A program made the translations under genes and the position numbers. Shown here piece after piece: positions 1-5,878 of a stretch of 5,878 nucleotides of DNA. A model generated the notes under the pieces. It saw only the letters and a list, made by a program, of their open reading frames with translations. It did no database searches and was not told where the DNA came from. Every line of letters begins with the position of its first letter. The first letter of the stretch is position 1. Source of the stretch: Woeseiaceae bacterium (GTDB taxonomy: Bacteria > Pseudomonadota > Gammaproteobacteria > Steroidobacterales > Woeseiaceae); NCBI GenBank assembly GCA_022866645.1, contig JALHUQ010000158.1, positions 1 to 5,878 on the forward strand, given 5' to 3'.

Positions 1-1861
1 CACCCGGGCGCTTCGGCTCCAGCGTTGCGTCCCAATCGGCGGGCGGCTGAGGTTCGCGACCCTCCATAATGTCCTTCACCTGCGTGCTGTCGATGGTTTC
101 GTACCTCATGAGCGCTTTCGACATCGCATGCAGCTTGTCGACGTTGTCTTTAAGAATTTTGTCGGCGCGCTGGTAATTCTTGTCGATAATCTTGCGAACT
201 TCCTCATCAATCGTGTGCGCCGTGTCGTCGGAAACATGTTTGTGTTGTGTCACCGAACGTCCAAGAAACACCTCACCATCATCCTCGCTGTAGGTCAGCG
301 GCCCAAGTCGATCAGACAGGCCCCACTTCGTAACCATGTTGCGAGCAATTTCCGTAGCACGCTCGATATCGTTCGACGCACCCGTCGTCACACCGTCACG
401 TCCGTTGATCATTTCTTCGGCGATCCGGCCGCCGAACAACGTTGATATGTGACTTTCGAGACGTTGCTTCGATGTGCTGTAGCGATCTTCTTCAGGCAAA
501 TACATCGTCACACCCAGCGCGCGACCGCGCGGAATTATGGTCACTTTGTAAACGGGGTCGTGTTCCGGCATCAGATAACCAACAATCGCGTGCCCCGCCT
601 CGTGAAACGCCGTATTCAACTTTTCTTCTTCGCTCATGACCATCGAGCGTCGCTCGGCGCCCATCATGATCTTGTCTTTTGCCATCTCGAATTGCAGCAT
701 GCTTACGACACGCTTGTTTTCCCGAGCAGCGAATAGCGCAGCCTCGTTAACAAGGTTAGCCAGATCAGCACCAGAGAAGCCGGGTGTGCCACGAGCGATA
801 ATGCTCGGCACAACATCATCGTTGAGCGGCACTTTGCGCATATGCACTTTGAGGATCATCTCGCGACCGCGAATATCGGGCAGCGGCACTACGACCTGAC
901 GATCAAAGCGGCCAGGGCGGAGTAGCGCCGGGTCGAGAACATCGGGTCGGTTGGTCGCGGCAATTACGATAATACCTTCACTGCCTTCGAAACCATCCAT
1001 TTCGACCAGCATCTGGTTCAGGGTCTGTTCGCGTTCATCATGACCACCGCCGAGTCCTGCACCTCGATGTCGACCTACCGCGTCGAGCTCGTCTATGAAA
1101 ATAATGCACGGCGCCTGTTTCTTTGCCTGATCAAACATGTCGCGGACGCGCGATGCGCCAACGCCGACAAACATCTCGACGAAATCAGAGCCGGAAATAG
1201 TGAAAAACGGAACCTTGGCCTCACCCGCGATCGCTCTCGCCAGCAATGTCTTACCGGTACCCGGCGGACCCATCATCAATACGCCCTTGGGAATCTTGCC
1301 GCCCAGGCGCTGGAATTTGCTCGGGTCTTTCAGGAACTCAACAATTTCTGCAACTTCGTCTTTGGCTTCTTCAATGCCAGCGACGTCAGCAAAGGTTACG
1401 TTGACCTGGTCTTCGCCCAACAACCGGGCTTTGCTCTTACCGAAAGACATGGCGCCACGGCCGCCGCCGCCACCCTGCATCTGGCGCATGAAGTAAATCC
1501 ACACACCAATCAACAGCAGTATCGGAAACGAGCTGATCAACAACTGACCGATCAAACTTTGCGATTGCGGTTCTGCCGCTGTAAATCGCACGCCGTTCGA
1601 ATCGAGCAAGCCGATTAGCGTGTTGTTATCAGTTTCCGGACTGATGGTATAGAACGGCAAAGGTTCACTTCGGCCGAAGCGTATCTGTTCACCGTCAATG
1701 ACAGCAACAGCAACGTCACCGGAACGCACCTGCTCGAGGAACTCAGAATAGTCTTTCTTTTGTGGCTGCCCGGTACTGACGCCTGAAAGGCCCTGAACTA
1801 CCGACAAAAGCACGACGATAATGACTATAAAGACTAATATGTTTTTGCTTAGATCATTCAC
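1..1861 (-). CDS. ftsH: ATP-dependent zinc metalloprotease FtsH (3' end cut by window edge)
   Basis: Membrane-anchored AAA+ protease that extracts and degrades misassembled membrane proteins and some cytosolic regulators (in E. coli, sigma-32 and LpxC). 620 codons are present and open to the left edge; E. coli FtsH is about 644 residues, so only the variable C-terminal tail is missing. Seen in order: membrane segment about 5-23, periplasmic part about 25-103, second membrane segment about 104-124, and a Gly-rich linker at 130-136. The AAA+ core has Walker A GPPGTGKT at 198-205, pore motif FVGVG at 231-235, Walker B with D257/E258, and arginine fingers R315/R318. The protease has HEAGH at 420-424 and third zinc ligand D498. 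The start is GTG at 1861: it gives an N-terminus aligned with E. coli, an in-frame stop lies at 1871-1873, and no other usual start codon falls between. No clear Shine-Dalgarno precedes it. It lies 12 bases after rlmE and is probably co-transcribed with it. Confidence 0.98.
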   Translation of the reverse strand, partial: MNDLSKNILVFIVIIVVLLSVVQGLSGVSTGQPQKKDYSEFLEQVRSGDVAVAVIDGEQIRFGRSEPLPFYTISPETDNNTLIGLLDSNGVRFTAAEPQSQSLIGQLLISSFPILLLIGVWIYFMRQMQGGGGGRGAMSFGKSKARLLGEDQVNVTFADVAGIEEAKDEVAEIVEFLKDPSKFQRLGGKIPKGVLMMGPPGTGKTLLARAIAGEAKVPFFTISGSDFVEMFVGVGASRVRDMFDQAKKQAPCIIFIDELDAVGRHRGAGLGGGHDEREQTLNQMLVEMDGFEGSEGIIVIAATNRPDVLDPALLRPGRFDRQVVVPLPDIRGREMILKVHMRKVPLNDDVVPSIIARGTPGFSGADLANLVNEAALFAARENKRVVSMLQFEMAKDKIMMGAERRSMVMSEEEKLNTAFHEAGHAIVGYLMPEHDPVYKVTIIPRGRALGVTMYLPEEDRYSTSKQRLESHISTLFGGRIAEEMINGRDGVTTGASNDIERATEIARNMVTKWGLSDRLGPLTYSEDDGEVFLGRSVTQHKHVSDDTAHTIDEEVRKIIDKNYQRADKILKDNVDKLHAMSKALMRYETIDSTQVKDIMEGREPQPPADWDATLEPKRPG

Positions 1862-1876
1862 GTTTCGACACTACTA
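1859..1876 (-). other. rlmE/ftsH junction: tandem TAG stops and in-frame GTG start
   Basis: On the minus strand, rlmE ends with TAG at 1876-1874. A second TAG follows at 1873-1871, then TGT CGA AAC, then the ftsH GTG at 1861-1859. Both genes are in the same reading frame, separated only by the two stops and three sense codons. No convincing Shine-Dalgarno lies in the gap; the bases just before the GTG read TGTCGAAAC. This suggests that ftsH translation depends on ribosomes arriving from rlmE, which is inference. Confidence 0.75.
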
Positions 1877-2497
1877 CAATTGAAAATTTCTCGCCACCAA
1901 GTAAACCTCACGGCTACTGGCTCGAGAAGCATTGGGTTTCATGACCTTTACGCGCTTGAAAGATCTCCGCGTATCGATGACGAATTCGTCTATTCCTTCG
2001 CCTTGAAATACCTTGCAGACAAAGCTGCCGCCCGGTTTCAAGACCCGGCGCGCCAGCTCCAGCGCCAATTCAACTAAATACATTGACTTTGGCTGGTCAA
2101 CCACACGGGTACCGGTACTATTGGGTGCGATGTCGCTCATTACAAGGTCTACGCCCTCGTCCCCGATAGCCTGAAGCATCTGCTCAAAAACGGCCTCGTC
2201 CTGAAAGTCGCCTTGAATGAACTCGACATCGGGTAAGGAATCCATAGCCAGGATATCGACCGCAACAATTCGCGCCCTGCCTTTCAGTTTTTTGCTGACG
2301 TATTGGCTCCAACTTCCCGGCGCCGAACCCACATCGACGCAAACCATGTCCGGACGGAGAAAGCGTTCCTTGTCATCGATTTGCTCGAGCTTATAGACCG
2401 CACGAGAACGCCAGCCGTCCCGCCGCGCCTTGAGTACATAAGGATCGCGCTCCTGACGGTCCAACCAGCTGCGGCTCGTCCGCGTTGGCTTACTCAC
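1874..2497 (-). CDS. rlmE: 23S rRNA (uridine-2552-2'-O)-methyltransferase RlmE (FtsJ/RrmJ)
   Basis: S-adenosylmethionine-dependent methyltransferase that, by family knowledge, 2'-O-methylates U2552 in the A loop of 23S rRNA late in 50S assembly. The product is 207 residues (E. coli 209) and is complete. Visible are the SAM-binding motif VDVGSAPGSWSQ at 54-65 and the K-D-K-E catalytic tetrad at K36, D122, K162 and E197, matching E. coli K38, D124, K164 and E199. Conserved blocks QGDF at 95-98, MSDIAPN at 120-126, MYLVELALEL at 139-148 and KVFQGEG at 162-168 also fit. The start is GTG, not ATG. It is supported by an AGGGA element 7 bases upstream, an in-frame TGA at 2524-2522, and correct family length. 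The motif has GS where E. coli has GG (APGSWSQ against APGGWSQ), a mild substitution. The 5' end faces yhbY across 56 bases, and ftsH follows directly. Confidence 0.97.
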   Translation of the reverse strand: MSKPTRTSRSWLDRQERDPYVLKARRDGWRSRAVYKLEQIDDKERFLRPDMVCVDVGSAPGSWSQYVSKKLKGRARIVAVDILAMDSLPDVEFIQGDFQDEAVFEQMLQAIGDEGVDLVMSDIAPNSTGTRVVDQPKSMYLVELALELARRVLKPGGSFVCKVFQGEGIDEFVIDTRRSFKRVKVMKPNASRASSREVYLVARNFQL

Positions 2498-2504
2498 AAA
2501 ATTT

Positions 2505-2509
2505 TCCCT
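2505..2509 (-). promoter_or_regulatory. Ribosome binding site of rlmE
   Basis: AGGGA on the minus strand with 7 bases before the GTG at 2497. It is the clearest Shine-Dalgarno in the window and decides the GTG start of rlmE. I saw no convincing -35/-10 pair for rlmE in the 56-base gap, so its promoter may lie inside yhbY or be a weak one here. Confidence 0.65.
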
Positions 2510-2536
2510 GTCGATACAGATTCAATGCTTACTCGC

Positions 2537-2545
2537 TGCTACAAT
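2537..2545 (+). promoter_or_regulatory. Extended -10 promoter element of yhbY
   Basis: TGCTACAAT fits the extended -10 form TGn-TATAAT with one mismatch. No good -35 hexamer lies 16-18 bases upstream, as is common for extended -10 promoters. A start 7-9 bases past the hexamer would fall at 2552-2554, and the first purine there is the A of the yhbY ATG. The transcript would then have no or almost no leader. Motif seen directly; promoter activity and start site are inferred. Confidence 0.55.
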
Positions 2546-2553
2546 TCGCGCCT

Positions 2554-2862
2554 ATGGACCTAAGTGAAGCTCAAAAAAAATACCTGCGCGGTCTCGGCCA
2601 CGATCTTAAACCTCTCATCATGGTCGGCGACGCAGGCCTCTCTGAATCCTTGCTGGCCGAATATGAAGCGACCCTGGCACACCATGAACTCATCAAAGTC
2701 AAAGTTCGCACCGCTGATCATGAGTCGCGCGACAAAATGATCAAGCAGTTATGTGTCGACCATTCGGCGTCCCTGATTCAACGCATCGGCAGCGTCGCGT
2801 TGCTGTATCGTGCAAATCCTGAGAAGAAACCCGAAAAGCGCCTCAGAATCCCGTCGCGCTAG
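2554..2862 (+). CDS. yhbY: YhbY-family RNA-binding protein (CRM domain, 50S assembly)
   Basis: Small single-domain RNA-binding protein of the CRM/YhbY family, which in E. coli associates with pre-50S particles and is implicated in large-subunit assembly. The product is 102 residues (E. coli 97). Visible are the N-terminal helix with QKKYLRGLGHDLKP at 7-20, the GxxG loop GDAG at 25-28 expected to contact RNA, HHELIKVK at 43-50, and the final strand IGSVALLYR at 78-86, then a basic tail. The frame extends upstream to an ATG at 2485, but that start would overlap the rlmE start, add 23 residues absent from the family and pass through the probable -10 element, so ATG at 2554 is chosen. There is no Shine-Dalgarno; translation may begin on a leaderless mRNA. 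This gene is the only one on the plus strand, set between greA and rlmE, the same orientation as in E. coli. It contains an A8 run at 2573-2580. Confidence 0.95.
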   Translation: MDLSEAQKKYLRGLGHDLKPLIMVGDAGLSESLLAEYEATLAHHELIKVKVRTADHESRDKMIKQLCVDHSASLIQRIGSVALLYRANPEKKPEKRLRIPSR

Positions 2863-2869
2863 CCCGCCC

Positions 2870-3346
2870 TCATTCGTAACTGACTTCCATTATTTCGTAT
2901 GACTTCTTACCGTCGGGCGCGTTGAACTCGACTGTATCGCCTTCGCTTTTGCTGATTAAGGCTCGCGCAATTGGCGAAGTATAGGAAATAAGTCCGGTCT
3001 TGATGTCTGCCTCATCCTGGCCAACGATCCTGTAGGTAATTTCTTTTTCGCTGTCCTCATCAAGCAGCGTCACGGTCGAACCGAAGATCACCTTGCCGCC
3101 GGCATCAATTTCGGTCACGTCAATGACCTGGACGTGAGACAGCTTACCCTCAAGTTCCTTGATTCGACCTTCGATAAATCCCTGTTGATCCTTGGCGGCG
3201 TGATATTCGGCGTTCTCTTTCAGATCGCCGTGCGCTCGCGCTTCGGCTATCGCCCTGATGACCGCAGGTCGATCAATGCCCTTCAGTTTTTTTAGTTCTT
3301 GTTGCAACAGCAGGTGACCTTGCACGGTCATTGGTTCTTTGTTCAT
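2870..3346 (-). CDS. greA: Transcription elongation factor GreA
   Basis: Binds the secondary channel of RNA polymerase and stimulates cleavage of the 3' end of nascent RNA in backtracked complexes, restarting stalled transcription. The product is 158 residues, exactly the E. coli length. The N-terminal coiled-coil (about 1-77) carries the tip signature HGDLKENAEYHAA at 39-51, with acidic residues D41 and E44 that coordinate the catalytic magnesium ion. The C-terminal FKBP-like domain (about 78-158) includes YRIVGQDEAD at 105-114 and SPIARALI at 124-131. The start is ATG at 3346, overlapping the carB stop as ATGA; a second Met at codon 6 is possible, but E. coli GreA has the same two-Met layout. 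The Shine-Dalgarno is weak (GAG, 8 bases before the ATG), which fits translational coupling to carB. The stop lies 7 bases from the yhbY stop in a convergent arrangement without a visible terminator. Confidence 0.98.
   Translation of the reverse strand: MNKEPMTVQGHLLLQQELKKLKGIDRPAVIRAIAEARAHGDLKENAEYHAAKDQQGFIEGRIKELEGKLSHVQVIDVTEIDAGGKVIFGSTVTLLDEDSEKEITYRIVGQDEADIKTGLISYTSPIARALISKSEGDTVEFNAPDGKKSYEIMEVSYE
3343..3346 (-). other. carB stop / greA start overlap (ATGA)
   Basis: On the minus strand the carB TGA (3345-3343) and greA ATG (3346-3344) share bases in ATGA. This places greA in the carB transcript and suggests termination-reinitiation coupling. The overlap is seen directly; coupling is inferred. 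Confidence 0.85.
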
Positions 3347-5878
3347 GCCACTATCTCATTGTGCAGGTCTTGCAGTCGGTTAACCTCTATGTCGTCGAGG
3401 TGCTCAATAGCGTGGCACGTCGCGACGCCGGCGCCCAGTGTTGTGTAATAGGTAACACCGCGCCGAACTGCTTCGGCACGTATCGAAAGCGATTCGACGA
3501 TGGCCTGTTTTCCTTCCGTTGTATTAACAATCAAAACGATTTCGCCATTCTTGATCATATCGACGATATGCGGCCGACCTTCTCGCACCTTATTCGCACG
3601 CCGACAGGGTATACCAGCGCGGGCCAGACTCTCGGCCGTGCCATGAGTAGCAACAATATCAAATCCCATACTGGTCAGTTGTTTCGCGAGTTCTATCGCC
3701 CCAGCCTTATCCCTGTCCCGCACCGAGATTAGCGCCGCGCCCTGGCGCGGCAGAAACACTCCGGACGCTAGCTGCGCCTTAGCATAGGCTTCACCGAAAG
3801 TTCGACCGACACCCATCACTTCACCCGTTGATTTCATTTCCGGGCCAAGGATCGGGTCGGCGCCCGGAAACTTGATGAATGGAAACACCGCCTCTTTAAC
3901 CGAGAAGTATTCCGGTATACGTTGATTGACAAATCCCTGTGTGGCCAGCGATTCTCCGACCATTACCTTCGCCGCAATCTTCGCCAAAGGCACACCCGTC
4001 GCCTTGGACACAAACGGTGCCGTACGCGAGGCACGTGGATTGACTTCCAATAAGTAAACGACGTTGCCCTGGACCGCGAACTGCGCATTCATCAAACCAA
4101 TCACATTTAGAGCCATCGCCAGCTTGACCACTTGTTCCTCGATTTCCTTTTGGATACCGGGCGACAAACTGAAAGGCGGCAACGAACAACCAGAATCGCC
4201 AGAATGCACACCGGCCTGTTCAATGTGCTCCATGATTCCGCCAATGAGCACTCGTTCGCCGTCACAAATGCAGTCGACATCGACCTCCGTCGCGAGGTCA
4301 AGGAACCTGTCAAGAAGCACGGGACTGGAATTCGAAACGTTGATCGCGGCGTTCATGTACAAGCCGAGATCTTCGTCATTGTGCACTACCTCCATGGCGC
4401 GACCGCCGAGGACGTAGGAGGGCCGAACAATCAAAGGATAGCCAACGCCGGGTCCCCTCTCCATCGCCTCCTGTTTACTTCGGGCCGTGCAATTCGGCGG
4501 CTGTCTAAGCTTGAGCTTCTCGACCAGGTTCTGAAATCTCTCACGGTCCTCAGCAAGATCGATCGAATCCGGTGACGTACCGATGATTGGCGCACCAGCG
4601 GCTTCAAGGTCACGCGCCAGTTTCAGCGGTGTCTGACCGCCATATTGAACGATGACGCCCTTCGGTTTTTCCTTTTCGATAATTTCCATGACGTCCTCAA
4701 ACGTCAGCGGCTCAAAGTAAAGTCGGTCCGAAGTGTCGTAATCTGTTGAAACGGTTTCGGGGTTGCAATTGACCATGATGGTCTCGTATCCCAACTCCCT
4801 GAGCGCCATAGCGGCATGCACGCAACAGTAGTCAAACTCGATGCCCTGCCCGATACGGTTAGGGCCGCCGCCGAGTATCATAATCTTTGGTTTGTCGGTC
4901 GGCGCCGCCTCGCACTCGTCTTCATAACTTGAGTACAAATAAGCCGTCGTCGTCGCGAACTCTCCTCCACAGGTATCGACACGCTTATAAACCGGTCGAA
5001 TTTTCTGCTCCAGTCGACGCCGCCGTACGGCTTTTTCCTCAACATTGAGGACGGTCGCCATTCTGGCGTCCGAAAATCCCTTGCGCTTCAGTTTGCGCAT
5101 CAGTTTTTCATCCAGCCCTGGCAGGCCTGCCTCACGCAGACGAGCTTCAGAATTCACAAGATCGGCAATTTGCACAACGAACCAGGGATCGATACCCGTT
5201 AGTCTTGCGACGTCGTCGTATGAGTACCCGTGGCGCAGTGCGTCTGCAACATACAGCAATCGATCAGGTCCAGGCATTCTGAGCTCGTGGCGCAGATGAT
5301 CGCGAGCCGCGTCGGTGGCAATCGGCCCGCATACTTCATCGAGCCCATTGATCCCGGTCTCAAGGCCGCGCAGCGCTTTCTGCAAGGACTCTTGAAAATT
5401 ACGACCGATCGCCATCACTTCACCGACAGACTTCATCTGCGTCGTCAGGCGGTCACTCGTGCCGCGAAATTTCTCGAAGGTAAAACGTGGAATTTTGGTG
5501 ACGACATAGTCAATGCTGGGCTCAAACGACGCCGGCGTGGCACCACCGGTTATGTCGTTCCTGAGTTCATCCAGCGTATACCCGACCGCCAGCTTGGCGG
5601 CCACTTTCGCAATGGGAAACCCCGTCGCTTTCGACGCCAGAGCTGACGATCTCGAGACGCGCGGATTCATTTCGATGACCAACACACGTCCGGTTTCGGG
5701 GCATATCGCGAACTGCACGTTGGAGCCGCCTGTCGCCACGCCTATTTTCCGCAAGACATTGATCGAGGCATTGCGCAGGCGTTGATACTCCTTATCCGTC
5801 AAGGTCTGTGCAGGAGCGACGGTGATTGAATCTCCGGTATGGACGCCCATGGGATCGAAATTTTCAATCGAGCAGACA
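3343..5878 (-). CDS. carB: Carbamoyl-phosphate synthase large subunit CarB (5' end cut by window edge)
   Basis: With CarA, makes carbamoyl phosphate from glutamine, bicarbonate and two ATP for pyrimidine and arginine synthesis. 844 codons are present, open to the right edge; about 230 N-terminal residues are missing. The ATG at 5850 is internal, since the frame continues upstream as CSIENFDP, matching E. coli. Counting that Met as 1, adding 239 gives E. coli numbering. Present: the end of the first ATP-grasp half (Q46, E60, N62 = Q285, E299, N301), the oligomerisation domain (about 164-314), the second ATP-grasp half from GGGPNRIGQG at 327-336 (E602, N604 = E841, N843), and the allosteric domain (about 697-835). 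Ornithine-site residues E544, D552, E653, T803 and nucleotide-site residues S709, K715, T735, T738, K754 are all kept, so UMP inhibition and ornithine activation are expected. The two halves show the known internal duplication (EMNPRVSR at 60-67, EVNPRASR at 602-609). carA would be expected beyond the right edge. Confidence 0.98.
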   Translation of the reverse strand, partial: VCSIENFDPMGVHTGDSITVAPAQTLTDKEYQRLRNASINVLRKIGVATGGSNVQFAICPETGRVLVIEMNPRVSRSSALASKATGFPIAKVAAKLAVGYTLDELRNDITGGATPASFEPSIDYVVTKIPRFTFEKFRGTSDRLTTQMKSVGEVMAIGRNFQESLQKALRGLETGINGLDEVCGPIATDAARDHLRHELRMPGPDRLLYVADALRHGYSYDDVARLTGIDPWFVVQIADLVNSEARLREAGLPGLDEKLMRKLKRKGFSDARMATVLNVEEKAVRRRRLEQKIRPVYKRVDTCGGEFATTTAYLYSSYEDECEAAPTDKPKIMILGGGPNRIGQGIEFDYCCVHAAMALRELGYETIMVNCNPETVSTDYDTSDRLYFEPLTFEDVMEIIEKEKPKGVIVQYGGQTPLKLARDLEAAGAPIIGTSPDSIDLAEDRERFQNLVEKLKLRQPPNCTARSKQEAMERGPGVGYPLIVRPSYVLGGRAMEVVHNDEDLGLYMNAAINVSNSSPVLLDRFLDLATEVDVDCICDGERVLIGGIMEHIEQAGVHSGDSGCSLPPFSLSPGIQKEIEEQVVKLAMALNVIGLMNAQFAVQGNVVYLLEVNPRASRTAPFVSKATGVPLAKIAAKVMVGESLATQGFVNQRIPEYFSVKEAVFPFIKFPGADPILGPEMKSTGEVMGVGRTFGEAYAKAQLASGVFLPRQGAALISVRDRDKAGAIELAKQLTSMGFDIVATHGTAESLARAGIPCRRANKVREGRPHIVDMIKNGEIVLIVNTTEGKQAIVESLSIRAEAVRRGVTYYTTLGAGVATCHAIEHLDDIEVNRLQDLHNEIVA

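Noticed and set aside
1040..1618. 192-codon open frame on the plus strand opposite ftsH
   Set aside because: It lies entirely antisense to the conserved AAA+ and N-terminal region of ftsH, has a low-complexity shadow-like composition and no recognisable family. Other plus-strand frames at 128-899 and 1137-1496 are the same kind of shadow.
1979..1990. 12-base perfect palindrome GACGAATTCGTC
   Set aside because: It encodes Asp-Glu-Phe-Val in rlmE, does not extend further, has no T run and no partner site; best explained by chance.
1862..2060. Heat-shock (sigma-32) promoter for ftsH within the end of rlmE
   Set aside because: Expected from E. coli biology, but by eye I found no CTTGAAA-type -35 with a CCCCAT-type -10 at proper spacing on the minus strand.
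2109..2118. 10-base palindrome GTACCGGTAC
   Set aside because: Lies inside the conserved NSTGTRVVD coding stretch of rlmE; too short to support a regulatory call.
2485..2553. Longer yhbY start at the ATG at 2485
   Set aside because: It would add 23 residues not found in the family, overlap the start of rlmE and run through the probable yhbY -10 element.
2303..2563. 86-codon plus-strand frame across the rlmE 5' end
   Set aside because: Antisense to conserved rlmE sequence and overlapping the true yhbY start in another frame; no family resemblance.
3896..4613. Minus-strand frames of 60-97 codons inside carB
   Set aside because: They lie in alternative frames of the second ATP-grasp half of carB, which reads as intact conserved protein throughout.
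5045..5785. Plus-strand frames of 84-138 codons opposite carB
   Set aside because: Antisense shadows of conserved CarB coding sequence with no independent start signals or homology that I recognise.
1..5878. A previously undescribed system in this window
   Set aside because: Every part of the window is accounted for by five well-known housekeeping genes in a known order, with about 75 non-coding bases; no unexplained coding block, repeat array or mobile element was seen.

Overview
This is a compact housekeeping segment of a bacterial chromosome, most likely from a gammaproteobacterium. It carries, from left to right, ftsH (3' end missing), rlmE, yhbY, greA and carB (5' end missing). All are on the minus strand except yhbY. 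The protein sequences read as close relatives of the Escherichia coli and Pseudomonas proteins. From general knowledge, the order carB-greA-yhbY-rlmE-ftsH matches the Pseudomonas-type arrangement, whereas E. coli keeps greA-yhbY-rlmE-ftsH together but has carAB elsewhere. GC content is moderate and looks uniform, and I see no mobile element, tRNA, rRNA, CRISPR array or foreign-looking block. The genus cannot be set from the sequence alone.

Layout, read along the minus strand from the right edge: carB enters already open and ends in a 4-base ATGA overlap with greA. greA ends 7 bases from the end of the oppositely oriented yhbY. yhbY begins 56 bases from the start of rlmE, and these 56 bases are the only real intergenic region in the window. 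rlmE ends in two consecutive TAG codons, and ftsH starts 12 bases later at a GTG in the same frame. ftsH runs off the left edge with roughly 20-30 residues missing. Only about 75 bases of the window are non-coding, so no stretch longer than 300 bases lacks a gene.

Functionally, CarB makes carbamoyl phosphate for pyrimidine and arginine synthesis, and GreA rescues backtracked RNA polymerase. YhbY and RlmE both act on the large ribosomal subunit: YhbY is a CRM-domain pre-50S factor and RlmE is the 23S rRNA U2552 methyltransferase. FtsH is the membrane ATP-dependent protease. The likely transcription units are carB-greA, rlmE-ftsH and a lone yhbY.

I found no previously undescribed system. The observations most worth checking are regulatory: an extended -10 element so close to the yhbY ATG that its mRNA may be leaderless, the terminator-free convergent junction of yhbY and greA, and the unusual rlmE/ftsH junction.
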